From Lachnospiraceae bacterium UBA4380 (lineage in GTDB: Bacteria > Bacillota > Clostridia > Lachnospirales > Lachnospiraceae): 15,642 nt of DNA. The first letter of the stretch is position 1; every line of letters starts with the position of its first letter. A program made the position numbers and the translations under genes. The stretch lies in NCBI GenBank assembly GCA_002390025.1, contig DGRU01000197.1, positions 1,878 through 17,519 on the forward strand. The letters are read 5' to 3'. Of the stretch, positions 6,790-14,034 are shown piece by piece. Under the pieces are notes generated by a model. The model had not been told where the DNA came from. It made no database searches and saw nothing but the letters and a program-made list of their open reading frames with translations.

Positions 6790-7395
6790 TTATAATCCGA
6801 TCGCGTTTTCGATCGCTTCAAGAAGATCATCGTACTCATCAAAGGCGGGAATATCAGGGTAATCTTTGCGGATCTGCTCCGTCGTGCGGAAAAGGAATCC
6901 GTCTTTGCCAGCCTGGATCATGGCAAGATCATTGTAGCTGTCGCCGATCCCGATGGTCTCAAAACCGATCGACTGAAGCGCCTTGACGGTTGAGTATTTG
7001 GAATTCTCGACACGCATCTTGTGGCCGATGATCTCCCCGTCGGGTCCTACGACCAGAGAATTGCAGAAAAGAGTGGGCCATCCCAGCTTTTTCATCAGAG
7101 GCATGGCAAATTCCGTAAAGGTATCGCTGATAATGACCGCCTGCGTTTTGCTGCGCAGCTCGTTCAGGAATTCCAGGGCACCGGGGAGGGGATCGATCTT
7201 GGCAATCGTCTCCTGGATCTGGGGCAGGCCAAGGCCGTGCTCATGCAGAATATTCCTGCGGAATGCCATCAGTTTGTCATAATCGGGTTCATCGCGGGTG
7301 GTTCTTTTGAGTTCCGGAATTCCTGTGACCTCTGAAAAAGCAATCCAGATCTCCGGTACAAGTACGCCTTCCAGGTCCAAACATACGATATGCAT
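6790..7395 (-). CDS. thrH: HAD phosphatase of the ThrH type (phosphoserine/homoserine)
   Basis: A 201-residue cytosolic HAD enzyme closely resembling Pseudomonas ThrH, a phosphoserine phosphatase that can also transfer the phosphate to homoserine. The opening CLDLEGVLVPEIWIAF has the ThrH form of HAD motif I, with nucleophile D7 and Glu9 at the usual second-Asp position. Motif II is S90 in IISDTF, and motif IV is G-D152-SYND156. The segments GIPELKRTTRDEPDYD and DTFTEFAMPLMKKLGWPTLFCN also match the family. AAAGGA lies 8 nt before the ATG. It follows manO by 65 nt with no terminator and precedes mscS by 15 nt. Whether it makes serine or acts in threonine metabolism here cannot be told from the sequence. 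Confidence 0.93.
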   Translation of the reverse strand: MHIVCLDLEGVLVPEIWIAFSEVTGIPELKRTTRDEPDYDKLMAFRRNILHEHGLGLPQIQETIAKIDPLPGALEFLNELRSKTQAVIISDTFTEFAMPLMKKLGWPTLFCNSLVVGPDGEIIGHKMRVENSKYSTVKALQSIGFETIGIGDSYNDLAMIQAGKDGFLFRTTEQIRKDYPDIPAFDEYDDLLEAIENAIGL

Positions 7396-7460
7396 CTTTT
7401 CGTTCCTTTCTGAGTCAGTATATTGATCGATTGAATGATGAAAGGGAAACTCCGCCCCTA

Positions 7461-7838
7461 TTATGATTTGCCGAAACGGCTCCTGATGCCGCGGCTGAGT
7501 TTCTGCGGCATTGTCAGTGCCCTGGTCAGATGATCTGCCGGCATGTGTTCCCGGCAGGCACGGAGCAGGGGTTTTGTATTTTTTCCTGCGGAAAAGCGAT
7601 AGTTTCCGTTTCTCTTCGTCTGCACTTCAAAGCGGGGAATCCATTTTCCGCCGAAAGCAAGATCTGCCACGATATAGTTGATCTCCTCCCAGGGGATCTG
7701 TATGTAGTTCTCGACATTTCTGTCGTCATAGAACTCAAATGACTTGTCTCCGACCATGATCTTTCCATAATTCTGCAGGCCCATATATGAGGTTCCCTTG
7801 CAGACATATTCCACTTCCCTGTTCATTGATTCAGCCAT
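7461..7838 (-). CDS. manO: DUF956 family protein ManO, accessory of mannose PTS
   Basis: A 125-residue soluble protein of the DUF956 family, which in lactic acid bacteria and other Firmicutes is encoded just after the mannose PTS genes (manLMNO). Recognisable stretches are CKGTSYMGLQNYGKIMVGD, FEFYDDRNVENYIQIPWEE and FGGKWIPRFEVQTKRNGNY. The fold looks all-beta with a basic C-terminal tail (SRGIRSRFGKS). Its exact role is not settled; regulation of the PTS has been proposed for the family. AAAGGAG lies 8 nt before the ATG. Unlike a simple operon, a strong terminator separates it from manZ, and it has its own promoter. Confidence 0.92.
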   Translation of the reverse strand: MAESMNREVEYVCKGTSYMGLQNYGKIMVGDKSFEFYDDRNVENYIQIPWEEINYIVADLAFGGKWIPRFEVQTKRNGNYRFSAGKNTKPLLRACREHMPADHLTRALTMPQKLSRGIRSRFGKS

Positions 7839-7876
7839 TTCGAATCTCCTTTATTTTGCGCGATTTCAACTGTACT

Positions 7877-7905
7877 ATCGTAACACGCACCTGTATTTTT
7901 TTCAA
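7877..7905 (-). promoter_or_regulatory. Promoter of manO (and probably thrH-mscS)
   Basis: On the minus strand: TTGAAA (7905-7900), 17-bp spacer, TACGAT (7882-7877). It lies between the manZ terminator and manO, with an expected start near 7870. No terminator is seen between manO, thrH and mscS, so it probably drives all three. Confidence 0.65.
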
Positions 7906-7963
7906 TCTGATTCCATGACTCACGAGGGACTCATGTGCTGGGCTTAAGCCCTGCAGTGCGCAC

Positions 7964-8004
7964 AAAAAACGCCCCCGCAGCAGCATTAGCCGTCTGCGGG
8001 GGCG
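7964..8004 (-). terminator. Terminator of the manXYZ operon
   Basis: An 11-bp perfect stem (7970-7980 with 7994-8004, CGCCCCCGCAG/CTGCGGGGGCG) with a 13-nt loop is followed on the minus strand by six T's (7969-7964). It is a textbook intrinsic terminator 37 nt after the manZ stop. Confidence 0.95.
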
Positions 8005-8040
8005 CAAAGTCCGTATTCAATCAAGACTCAATGAAGAGCA

Positions 8041-8958
8041 TTACATGATTCCGAGTACGTGGAGAACAATACCTACGACGAAGAGGCCCAGGATGATGAC
8101 GATCGGGGAAACTTTCTTCTTGAGCAGGTACATGCACAGGAAGGTCAGCAGCAGAGCTGCAAGTCCGGGTACCAGGGAATTCAGGTTGTCCTGCATTGTG
8201 GTGACCTTGACAGGATCAAGAGCCATGCCGGAATGGAACTGGCTGATGGCAGTCTTGATGCCTTCGCTGCCGGCAGGAAGGTTTGCCCAGTCAATGTAAG
8301 CGCCTTCAGACAGCTGAACTTCAGATACCTTGAAGGGGAAGCTGACGGAAACCCAGCGCTGAACCAGAGCGCCCAGGACGAACATACCCAGAATGGAAGC
8401 ACCCTGTGTAACCTTCTGCAGAAGGCCGCCGGAAAGGTCCTTGGTGATCGCGGTACCGGCTTTGTAGCCGAACTCCTGTGTATACCACAGGAATGCGTAA
8501 CGGATCACGTTCCAGAGTACGAAGAAGAGGATGGGTCCGATGATGTTTCCGCTCATAGCGAAGGAAGCAGCCAGAGCACCGAGGATGGGACGTACGGTGA
8601 ACCAGAAAATAGGATCGCCGACACCTGCGAGAGGTCCCATCATACCGACTTTAACGCCCTGGATGGCAGCGTCATCGACCGGTGCGCCGTTCGCGCGGTC
8701 CTCCTCAAGCGCCAGTGTAACGCCGAGGATGGGAGCAGCAACGTAAGGCTGTGTATTGAAGAACTCAAGGTGGCGCTTGAGGGCTGCCGCCTGCTCTTCT
8801 TTTGTGGTGTAGAGTCTTTTGATAGCAGGGATCATAGCATAGCAGTAACCGCCGTTCTGCATACGCTCATAGTTCCAGGATCCCTGCAGGAAAGTGGAAC
8901 GCCAGCAGACAGAAATTCTGTCCTTTTTCTCTAAAGCAACTTTTTTATTTTCAGCCAT
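8041..8958 (-). CDS. manZ: PTS mannose/fructose/sorbose-family IID component
   Basis: Membrane subunit of the mannose-type phosphotransferase system that, with IIC, forms the sugar channel; it has no phosphorylation site. The 305 residues contain family signatures: LQGSWNYERMQNGGYCYAMI near the start (about 24-43), the GPLAGVGDPIFWFTVRPILG stretch (about 109-128), LWYTQEFGYKAG (about 157-168) and a hydrophobic C-terminal pair of segments ending in VLHVLGIM. AAGGAGG is ideally placed before the ATG, and only 17 nt separate it from manY, so the two are translated from one transcript. A strong terminator follows the stop. Confidence 0.96.
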   Translation of the reverse strand: MAENKKVALEKKDRISVCWRSTFLQGSWNYERMQNGGYCYAMIPAIKRLYTTKEEQAAALKRHLEFFNTQPYVAAPILGVTLALEEDRANGAPVDDAAIQGVKVGMMGPLAGVGDPIFWFTVRPILGALAASFAMSGNIIGPILFFVLWNVIRYAFLWYTQEFGYKAGTAITKDLSGGLLQKVTQGASILGMFVLGALVQRWVSVSFPFKVSEVQLSEGAYIDWANLPAGSEGIKTAISQFHSGMALDPVKVTTMQDNLNSLVPGLAALLLTFLCMYLLKKKVSPIVIILGLFVVGIVLHVLGIM

Positions 8959-8975
8959 TGCGTATTACCTCCTTC

Positions 8976-9782
8976 TCAATAATCGTTCAGGATATCGCCG
9001 AGAGGGTCACCGCTGCCGCCTGCTGCTGCACCGCCTGCAGCGCTGCCGCCTTTTTCAGACAGGTTCAGGTAGATGAAAGCGATTGCGACCGCGACGATAC
9101 CAAGGCCGATGAGGGTCAGGTCGGAAATAGCTGCAAGTGCGAAGCCGATGAAGAAGAAAGGCCACACTTCAGCAGTTGCCATCATGTTGATAACAAGTGC
9201 ATAACCGACTGCAACGACCATGCCGCCGCCGATGGACATACCTTCGGTCAGCCATGCGGGCATGCTGTTCAGAAGATTGGAAACGACTTCTGCGGGAACG
9301 ACGCAAAGAGCCGCTGCGGGGATCGCGATACGAAGACCCTGCATGCAGATCGCTGCCCACTGCAGGAATTCGATTCTGCCGAAATCCGCTTTCTCAGCTG
9401 CCGCGTCCATACCGTGGACGATCGGGACTGCCAGAGTACGGGCTACCATGGTCAGGAACAGACCGGCGACTGCCAGAGGGATAGCGACTGCGATAGCAGT
9501 GGAAGCGCCATCAGCGCCCTGTCCGCCCTTCATCAGGATGATAGCGGATGCTACGGATGCCAGAGCTGCGTCGGGAGCGACTGCTGCGCCGATATTCGCC
9601 CAGCCCATGGCGATCATCTGAAGAGATCCGCCGAGGATGATACCGGCTGCAGGCTGTCCGCAGACGATACCGATCAGTGTGCAGGCCACGAGAGGCTGAT
9701 GGAACTGGAACTCATCCAGAATGCCTTCCATGCCTGCCAGAAAAGCTACGATAACGACCAACACTATGGATATAATGTTCAT
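8976..9782 (-). CDS. manY: PTS mannose/fructose/sorbose-family IIC component
   Basis: Polytopic membrane permease of the mannose-type PTS, binding and translocating the sugar with IID. The 268 residues are almost wholly hydrophobic, with family stretches EFQFHQPLVACTLIGIVCG, GGSLQMIAMGWANIGAAVAPD and FLQWAAICMQGLRIAIPA, then a Gly/Ala-rich soluble tail. The open frame extends upstream to a TTG at 9794, but that codon overlaps the ribosome binding site TTGGAGG, whose spacing fits the ATG at 9782, giving MNIISIVLVV. It lies 42 nt after manX and 17 nt before manZ. Confidence 0.95.
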   Translation of the reverse strand: MNIISIVLVVIVAFLAGMEGILDEFQFHQPLVACTLIGIVCGQPAAGIILGGSLQMIAMGWANIGAAVAPDAALASVASAIILMKGGQGADGASTAIAVAIPLAVAGLFLTMVARTLAVPIVHGMDAAAEKADFGRIEFLQWAAICMQGLRIAIPAAALCVVPAEVVSNLLNSMPAWLTEGMSIGGGMVVAVGYALVINMMATAEVWPFFFIGFALAAISDLTLIGLGIVAVAIAFIYLNLSEKGGSAAGGAAAGGSGDPLGDILNDY

Positions 9783-9824
9783 ATAAACCTCCAATCAGTT
9801 CATGTACACTTCACATCGCAAAAA

Positions 9825-10817
9825 TTACGCGTTTGCAAGCTCTGCGCGCGCTTTCTCAATGATAGCGTTCATGTCTTCCTTCGAATCTGTGGGAACTTTA
9901 CGGACATCAAATGTGATGCCGAGCTTCTTGAGCTCATCGAAAGTCTCTACATCCTCTTTGCCGAGGGAAAGAACCTTGTTGACAGCTACCTTGCCGAGTG
10001 AATGTGCCATGGAACCGACATTGAGCTCCTTGATGTCGACACCGCCCTTGATTGCGCGAAGAGCGTCCTGAGGGGTCTCGAAAAGAAGCAGTGCCTTGGT
10101 TGCGCCGAATCTGGGATCCTTGGCAACCTGGATGATCTTGTCAATCGGAACGACATTTGCCTTGATTCCGGGCGGTGCCGCCTGCTCGATCAGGGTCTTA
10201 CGAAGATCATCGTGTGCAACGCCGTCGGAGCAGACAATGATACGGGTCGGCTGTGTGGTCTTGGACCACGCCGTTGCAACCTGGCCGTGAAGCAGACGTG
10301 AATCGATACGGGCAAGAACGTATTTGATGTGGCCGTCGCCCAGGACTGTTCCCGGAGGAATAGCGCCTGTGGGCTCTGCGGAAGCTGCTGCTGCGGGAGC
10401 AGGAGCTGCATCAGCGGGCATCAGGGACTCGGGATGTGTTACGATTCCCTCTCTTGCGGCACTGACGATTGCCGTAGCAACCTCTCCGGCTGTCTCAAAA
10501 TCGTCTCTTGCCCCATACGCTTCTGCGATCATGGGCAGGTTCATGCCTGTCACGATCGCCCATCCGGGATGGTCAGCGCTGAGCAGGAAAATCTGGTTGT
10601 ACGGTGTTCCTGCGAACAGGTCGCACATGAACAGCACGTTCTCAGGATCTTCGAGCTTTGCAACTGCTTCCTGGATCTTCACGCGCAGGTCATCCGGCGT
10701 CTCGCCGTTGTGGAAAGTAACAGGTATCACGTCATCTGCTTCACCGAAAACCATGCATGCAGAGGAATAGATGCCTGTCGCAAAGTCACCATGACTTGCA
10801 AGGATAATCCCTACCAT
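9825..10817 (-). CDS. manX: PTS mannose-family IIAB component
   Basis: Cytosolic two-domain phosphocarrier that takes phosphate from HPr and passes it to the incoming hexose. The IIA domain (about 1-125) opens MVGIILASHGDFATG with phosphorylated His9. An Ala/Pro-rich hinge (about 134-155) follows, then the IIB domain (about 163-330) with ARIDSRLLHGQVATAW and phosphorylated His177. Fusion of IIA and IIB, 330 residues long, is the ManX/ManL arrangement. AAGGGAG lies about 10 nt before the ATG. It is the first gene of manXYZ. Substrate could be mannose, glucose or an amino sugar; the sequence does not decide. Confidence 0.96.
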   Translation of the reverse strand: MVGIILASHGDFATGIYSSACMVFGEADDVIPVTFHNGETPDDLRVKIQEAVAKLEDPENVLFMCDLFAGTPYNQIFLLSADHPGWAIVTGMNLPMIAEAYGARDDFETAGEVATAIVSAAREGIVTHPESLMPADAAPAPAAAASAEPTGAIPPGTVLGDGHIKYVLARIDSRLLHGQVATAWSKTTQPTRIIVCSDGVAHDDLRKTLIEQAAPPGIKANVVPIDKIIQVAKDPRFGATKALLLFETPQDALRAIKGGVDIKELNVGSMAHSLGKVAVNKVLSLGKEDVETFDELKKLGITFDVRKVPTDSKEDMNAIIEKARAELANA

Positions 10818-10899
10818 TATAAAAACTCCCTTCTGTGAAATTTTTCATACCGTGCTTTCAGGCCACCCAGCCTGTGCACTACTATGAATTACAAATTCG

Positions 10900-10929
10900 A
10901 TTATACAGTTTATATATTTTTAATGTCAA
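10900..10929 (-). promoter_or_regulatory. Sigma-A promoter of manXYZ
   Basis: On the minus strand, perfect TTGACA (10929-10924), 18-bp spacer and perfect TATAAT (10905-10900). Expected start is near 10893, next to a small inverted repeat GAATT-ACA-AATTC (10886-10898) that could be an operator. A weaker upstream promoter (TTTACT, 17 bp, TAAAAT; 11011-10983) is also possible. No sigma-54 type GG/GC element was found, although many Firmicute mannose operons use sigma-54. Confidence 0.85.
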
Positions 10930-10946
10930 TATAATTCTTTTTTCAT

Positions 10947-10970
10947 CATAATTGCCATAATTGCACAATT
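10947..10970. repeat. 9-bp tandem repeat and inverted repeat upstream of manXYZ
   Basis: CATAATTGC occurs twice head to tail (10947-10955, 10956-10964) and overlaps the perfect inverted repeat AATTG-CA-CAATT (10959-10970). It sits 18-41 bp upstream of the -35 box, an activator-type position. Confidence 0.6.
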
Positions 10971-11038
10971 TTTTTATTGGTTATTTTAAATACTTTATAC
11001 ATTCTAGTAAAGGCGGTCTGTTTAAGCACACTGCGCAG

Positions 11039-11075
11039 AAAACCCGGCACAAAGACGCAGGTCTTTTGCCGGGTT
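11039..11075 (-). terminator. Terminator of the sigma/anti-sigma operon
   Basis: AACCCGGCA (11041-11049) pairs with TGCCGGGTT (11067-11075), and AAAGAC (11051-11056) with GTCTTT (11061-11066). The minus strand continues TTTTC. The U-tract is short, but the 15-bp stem lies 40 nt past the anti-sigma stop. Confidence 0.78.
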
Positions 11076-11115
11076 CTCAGTGATCAGATGGATCTGTCCG
11101 GAAACGATTCCGTAA

Positions 11116-12141
11116 TCATTCAGTGAAGCTGTTGTTGAGTAATTGCTCGGTGAGGCTGTGGGGAATGGTAAATTCCAGGGTTCCCATATAGGTCGGCGCC
11201 GCCTCTCCCTCGTCAAAGCACAGGACCAGATTTCCGTCCCCATCAAAGTAAAAATCCTGGGCGGGACTGATCTGAGTGAAGTCGTATTCAGGGCCTTCGG
11301 GAGAGTCAAGCCAGAAGGCAGCATCCCCGTCCTGCCGCATCCGCTCACGCATCTGGCGGATCACTTCCTCACTCAGGGGAGTGATGTAGTCGGTATCTTC
11401 TCCGAAGAGGGTCTCGAGCGTGACATATTCGGAATCATCCCTCCTGATGTTAAAATGTGTCACCTGCTCAAATCCGTCGGCAGCACAGGTAAAGGCGTGC
11501 ATCCGAAGCGAGACCCAGTCGTCGGAGTTCGTGGTGACCTCATGCGTAAAACGCAGAGAACTGTATCCCGTCTCCTCCGCCAGAGCGTTCTCAAATATTT
11601 TGGACACCTCTTCCACTTTCTTCTCCACGGAGCCGGTGACGCCCGCATCTCTCATGGCAGTCACGGCAGAGAGATCGGCAGTATCCTGTCCCGCTGCCGG
11701 GGCAGCTTCCGAAAGCGCGGCACTGTCTCCGGCTTTGTCTTCATAGAAGTTCTGTCCGGCATCCTGATCCGCTGAAGCAGCGCTCCCCTCTGCCATGACA
11801 GAAGGTGCGCTGTTCTTGCCTCCGGCAAGGGCGGTCTCCTCCTCCACCGTCACCTGCTCGTCGGACATGGCCGACACGCCGGATTCCGTCATACCGGGGT
11901 CTTTGGCGCTCCGGATAAACTGCGAGGAACGGAAGGTGACCGAGATAAGGGCGACGCACAAAACTGCGGCGGCAAGAGCAGCCCAGCGGCGCAGGCGCAG
12001 AACCCTGGTCCGTCCCGCAGGTACTTTCCGCTCTTTTTCGGGGTATTCTGCCTGAGACCGCTCGGGAGAAGGCACTGCGGCATCCTCAATATATTCATCC
12101 CGGATCCCGCTCATGGCTTCCAGAATATCGTATTTGTCCAT
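11116..12141 (-). CDS. RsiV-like anti-sigma factor (DUF4163/DUF3298)
   Basis: A single-pass membrane protein expected to hold the neighbouring ECF sigma factor inactive. The cytoplasmic N-terminus is about 50 residues, and the membrane helix is about 53-68 (WAALAAAVLCVALISV). An Ala/Glu/Ser-rich low-complexity linker (about 75-155) leads to an outer domain (about 165-341). There the VTLETLFGEDTDYITPLSEEV, DFYFDGDGNLVLCFDEGEAAP and LEFTIPHS stretches match DUF3298, as in Bacillus RsiV, which binds lysozyme. No zinc-binding HxxxCxxC motif is present. I choose the ATG at 12141, which gives a 1-nt overlap with the sigma stop (TGATG) and 8-nt spacing to GAGGGG; a GTG at 12144 is the alternative. 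Lysozyme sensing is inferred, not shown. Confidence 0.87.
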   Translation of the reverse strand: MDKYDILEAMSGIRDEYIEDAAVPSPERSQAEYPEKERKVPAGRTRVLRLRRWAALAAAVLCVALISVTFRSSQFIRSAKDPGMTESGVSAMSDEQVTVEEETALAGGKNSAPSVMAEGSAASADQDAGQNFYEDKAGDSAALSEAAPAAGQDTADLSAVTAMRDAGVTGSVEKKVEEVSKIFENALAEETGYSSLRFTHEVTTNSDDWVSLRMHAFTCAADGFEQVTHFNIRRDDSEYVTLETLFGEDTDYITPLSEEVIRQMRERMRQDGDAAFWLDSPEGPEYDFTQISPAQDFYFDGDGNLVLCFDEGEAAPTYMGTLEFTIPHSLTEQLLNNSFTE

Positions 12142-12701
12142 CACATCAACCCCTCTTCTTCCAACACCTTTTTCAGGGACCTGCGCATTCTCAGGAGTGT
12201 GACCTTCACATCACTCTGCCCGAGGCCGTACATCTTTGCAATATCCGAAACAGAATCCATGTAAAAATACCTTCGTACAAACAGTCTTCGCTGCTTCTGA
12301 GAAACGGTATCCAGATATTTGTTAATGGCCGCCTCCAGCGTTCTGTGGTCCACCGCCTCCTCCACATTGTCAACGGAAGGAGAGGCAAAATCACCCAGTT
12401 CGTCCAGGGACTCCGAGAGACGGTCCCCGGTTCTCTTGAGCGCATGGCCTGCCCGGTAGCGGGATATGGCGAGATTTCTCGTGATCCTGCCCAGATAGGC
12501 GCTGAGGCAGTCAGGCCTGGCGGGAGGAATACTGTTCCAGGCTCCCAGCCATGTGTCGTTCAGACATTCCTCCACATCTTCCTCGATGCCCAGGATATTG
12601 CGGGCGATCCTGCGGCAGTACCTGCCGTATACAGCAGCTGTCTGTTCAATGGCTGTCTCATCCCGATTCCAGAACAGCTCAATAATCTTACTGTCTTCCA
12701 T
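12141..12701 (-). CDS. ECF-family RNA polymerase sigma factor
   Basis: A 186-residue alternative sigma factor. Region 2 (about 22-92) includes EEDVEECLNDTWLGAWNSIP and LGRITRNLAISRYR, which contact core polymerase and the -10 element. Region 4 (about 130-183) includes QKQRRLFVRRYFYMDSVSDI and the helix-turn-helix LGQSDVKVTLLRMRRSLKK for the -35 element. Region 3 is absent, as in all ECF factors. GAGGT lies 5 nt before the ATG. The gene overlaps its anti-sigma factor, so the pair is translationally coupled. The pairing with a DUF3298 anti-sigma factor resembles SigV/RsiV, but I do not assign the name. An ECF-like promoter upstream suggests autoregulation. Confidence 0.95.
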   Translation of the reverse strand: MEDSKIIELFWNRDETAIEQTAAVYGRYCRRIARNILGIEEDVEECLNDTWLGAWNSIPPARPDCLSAYLGRITRNLAISRYRAGHALKRTGDRLSESLDELGDFASPSVDNVEEAVDHRTLEAAINKYLDTVSQKQRRLFVRRYFYMDSVSDIAKMYGLGQSDVKVTLLRMRRSLKKVLEEEGLM

Positions 12702-12732
12702 AAGACCTCATTACTTTCCGACTGCGGCAAAA

Positions 12733-12817
12733 GGCTGTACAGCCGTGCCCGGAGCACTCTCCGGACCACTATCCGGAGCGTTGTATCGCTCTGCCTGGAG
12801 CACTGTATTGCTCTGCC
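12733..12817. repeat. Array of consecutive inverted repeats in the sigma-gene leader
   Basis: In a row: palindrome GGCTGTACAGCC (12733-12744); CCGGAG/CTCCGG (12749-12764); CCGGA/TCCGG (12761-12776); GAGCG/CGCTC (12776-12791); GAGCA/TGCTC (12798-12813). The last two lie in 22-bp imperfect tandem repeats (12774-12795, 12796-12817) whose stem differences compensate. Adjacent stems share bases, so alternative folds are possible. Confidence 0.75.
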
Positions 12818-12864
12818 TTTTGAGGCGCAGAAATCTGATCAGAGCAGACTCCTCTGACTTAAAA

Positions 12865-12891
12865 GTCGCAGAGTCCTTCCGACCGGTTACA
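12865..12891 (-). promoter_or_regulatory. Candidate ECF-type promoter of the sigma operon
   Basis: On the minus strand: TGTAACC (12891-12885), 16-bp spacer, CGAC (12868-12865). This has the form of ECF promoters (AAC-type -35, CGTC/CGAC -10). The inverted repeat GACTT-AA-AAGTC (12856-12867) overlaps the expected start. No sigma-A promoter is obvious here. Confidence 0.5.
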
Positions 12892-13026
12892 AACCTGCAC
12901 AGATTCTCTTTTTTGGAGCGTCTGTCCCGCGGCGTCTGAAGGCGGGGACAGTGCGCGGCGAAGGATAGACCCGTGCAGTCAATATTTTAAGGACAATAAC
13001 AATTACGTTTTATATCCGTCTTAAGA

Positions 13027-13983
13027 TCAATTATCCGATACGATCTCGTACTTTCCGGATCCATCCCCAGTGATCGTGATGGTCCCGTTGACAGAGGAAC
13101 GGTATACCTCCGTCTCATTTTTATCCAGCTGTTTCAGGACTTTTTCATTCGCTTCCTCAACCGCACTGTCTGTAATCACGGCGATCAACGGATCGACATT
13201 CTTGATCAGTTCCTTTGTATTGCCCTCCTTTTTGCCGTGGTGCGGCATTTTTAGGATATCAAAGGTCCGGGTATTATCGGCGAGCCAGATCTCGATCGCA
13301 TCCTTCTCGATATCTCCCGGCAGAAGCCATTCGTCCTCCTGATAGAGGATCGTGACGATCAGGGACGCATCATTGTCGTTCTCCGCCGCAGGGTCGTATT
13401 CGACCAGAGCGGGGATGATCTCCATCTCCGCCCGGCCCAGGGCAAGCGTCTCCTCTTCGGACACGCGGATGCTCTCCAGATCATTTTTCCGGATGAGTGC
13501 CAGCAGATCTCCGCACTTGTCAGCCTCTCCTTCATAATCGGGCAGATAGATCGTCTCCACCGGGATCTGCTGTGCGATCTCCGCCGCCCCGCCCACATGG
13601 TCCTTGTCGTAATGGGTGATGATCATGGCATCCAGAGAGGTGATGCCCCGCGCCTGCAGCTGACGGGTGACTTCCGACGAAGTCTCTTGGTAACCGGCAT
13701 CCAGGAGCACATGGTCCTCCCCCATACTCAGCAGGATGCAGTCGCCCTTTCCGACATCAAAGAAGACCGCCTGCAGCTCATCGCTGTCAGGGGCATCGTA
13801 CTGCACGCTTTCCGAATCCCCGGAGGAAGCTCCGGGCAGGCCTGCTGTCCCGCCTGAAGCCCCCTTGCCGCCGCAGGCAGTGAGAAGGATAAGCAGCAGC
13901 GATAAGACCGGGCAGAGGCAGGAAAGACGCCCCGGCAGCCCGGTTTTGGAACGCTTCTCTTTCATTTTTTTATCATTTATCAT
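13027..13983 (-). CDS. Lipoprotein with ComEC-like metallo-beta-lactamase domain
   Basis: A predicted membrane-anchored, extracytoplasmic hydrolase of 318 residues. A basic start and hydrophobic stretch end in lipobox LTAC with Cys37 as the lipid-bearing residue, followed by a Gly/Ser-rich linker. The MBL domain starts FFDVGKGDCILL (about 74-85) and carries THYDKDHVGG with metal ligands H124, D126, D128 and H129, then PGD224 and MPHHG (H248, H249). This is the pattern of the soluble domain of ComEC, which degrades DNA strands during uptake, but no ComEC membrane channel is present. I use the ATG at 13983, with GGAG 8 nt before it; an in-frame ATG at 14019 has no ribosome binding site. Substrate unknown. 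Confidence 0.9.
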   Translation of the reverse strand: MINDKKMKEKRSKTGLPGRLSCLCPVLSLLLILLTACGGKGASGGTAGLPGASSGDSESVQYDAPDSDELQAVFFDVGKGDCILLSMGEDHVLLDAGYQETSSEVTRQLQARGITSLDAMIITHYDKDHVGGAAEIAQQIPVETIYLPDYEGEADKCGDLLALIRKNDLESIRVSEEETLALGRAEMEIIPALVEYDPAAENDNDASLIVTILYQEDEWLLPGDIEKDAIEIWLADNTRTFDILKMPHHGKKEGNTKELIKNVDPLIAVITDSAVEEANEKVLKQLDKNETEVYRSSVNGTITITGDGSGKYEIVSDN

Positions 13984-14034
13984 AAAAAACACTCCATTAA
14001 AAGCGCGGCTCAAGAGCATGGCGCATGACTGTCG

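Larger units (their letters stand above)
12702..13026. other. Intergenic leader between MBL lipoprotein and sigma gene
   Basis: These 325 bp hold the candidate ECF promoter and the inverted-repeat array listed separately. A further hairpin CTGTCCC/GGGACAG (12922-12951) has no U-tract on the minus strand. I find no clear terminator after the lipoprotein gene, so read-through into the sigma operon is possible. No gene is supported. Confidence 0.6.

Noticed and set aside
8059..8934. 291-codon plus-strand frame opposite manZ
   Set aside because: Antisense to a clear IID gene with strong ribosome site; no motif.
8958..10001. 347-codon plus-strand frame opposite manY and manX
   Set aside because: Antisense to two well-recognised PTS genes; Cys/Asp-rich composition resembles no protein family I know.
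10818..11036. Sigma-54 promoter for the mannose PTS operon
   Set aside because: I looked for the TGGCAC-N5-TTGC pattern on the minus strand and found none; a perfect sigma-A promoter is present.
13984..14019. Longer N-terminus for the MBL lipoprotein from the ATG at 14019
   Set aside because: No ribosome site before that ATG; GGAG at good spacing favours the ATG at 13983, which also gives a normal lipoprotein signal.
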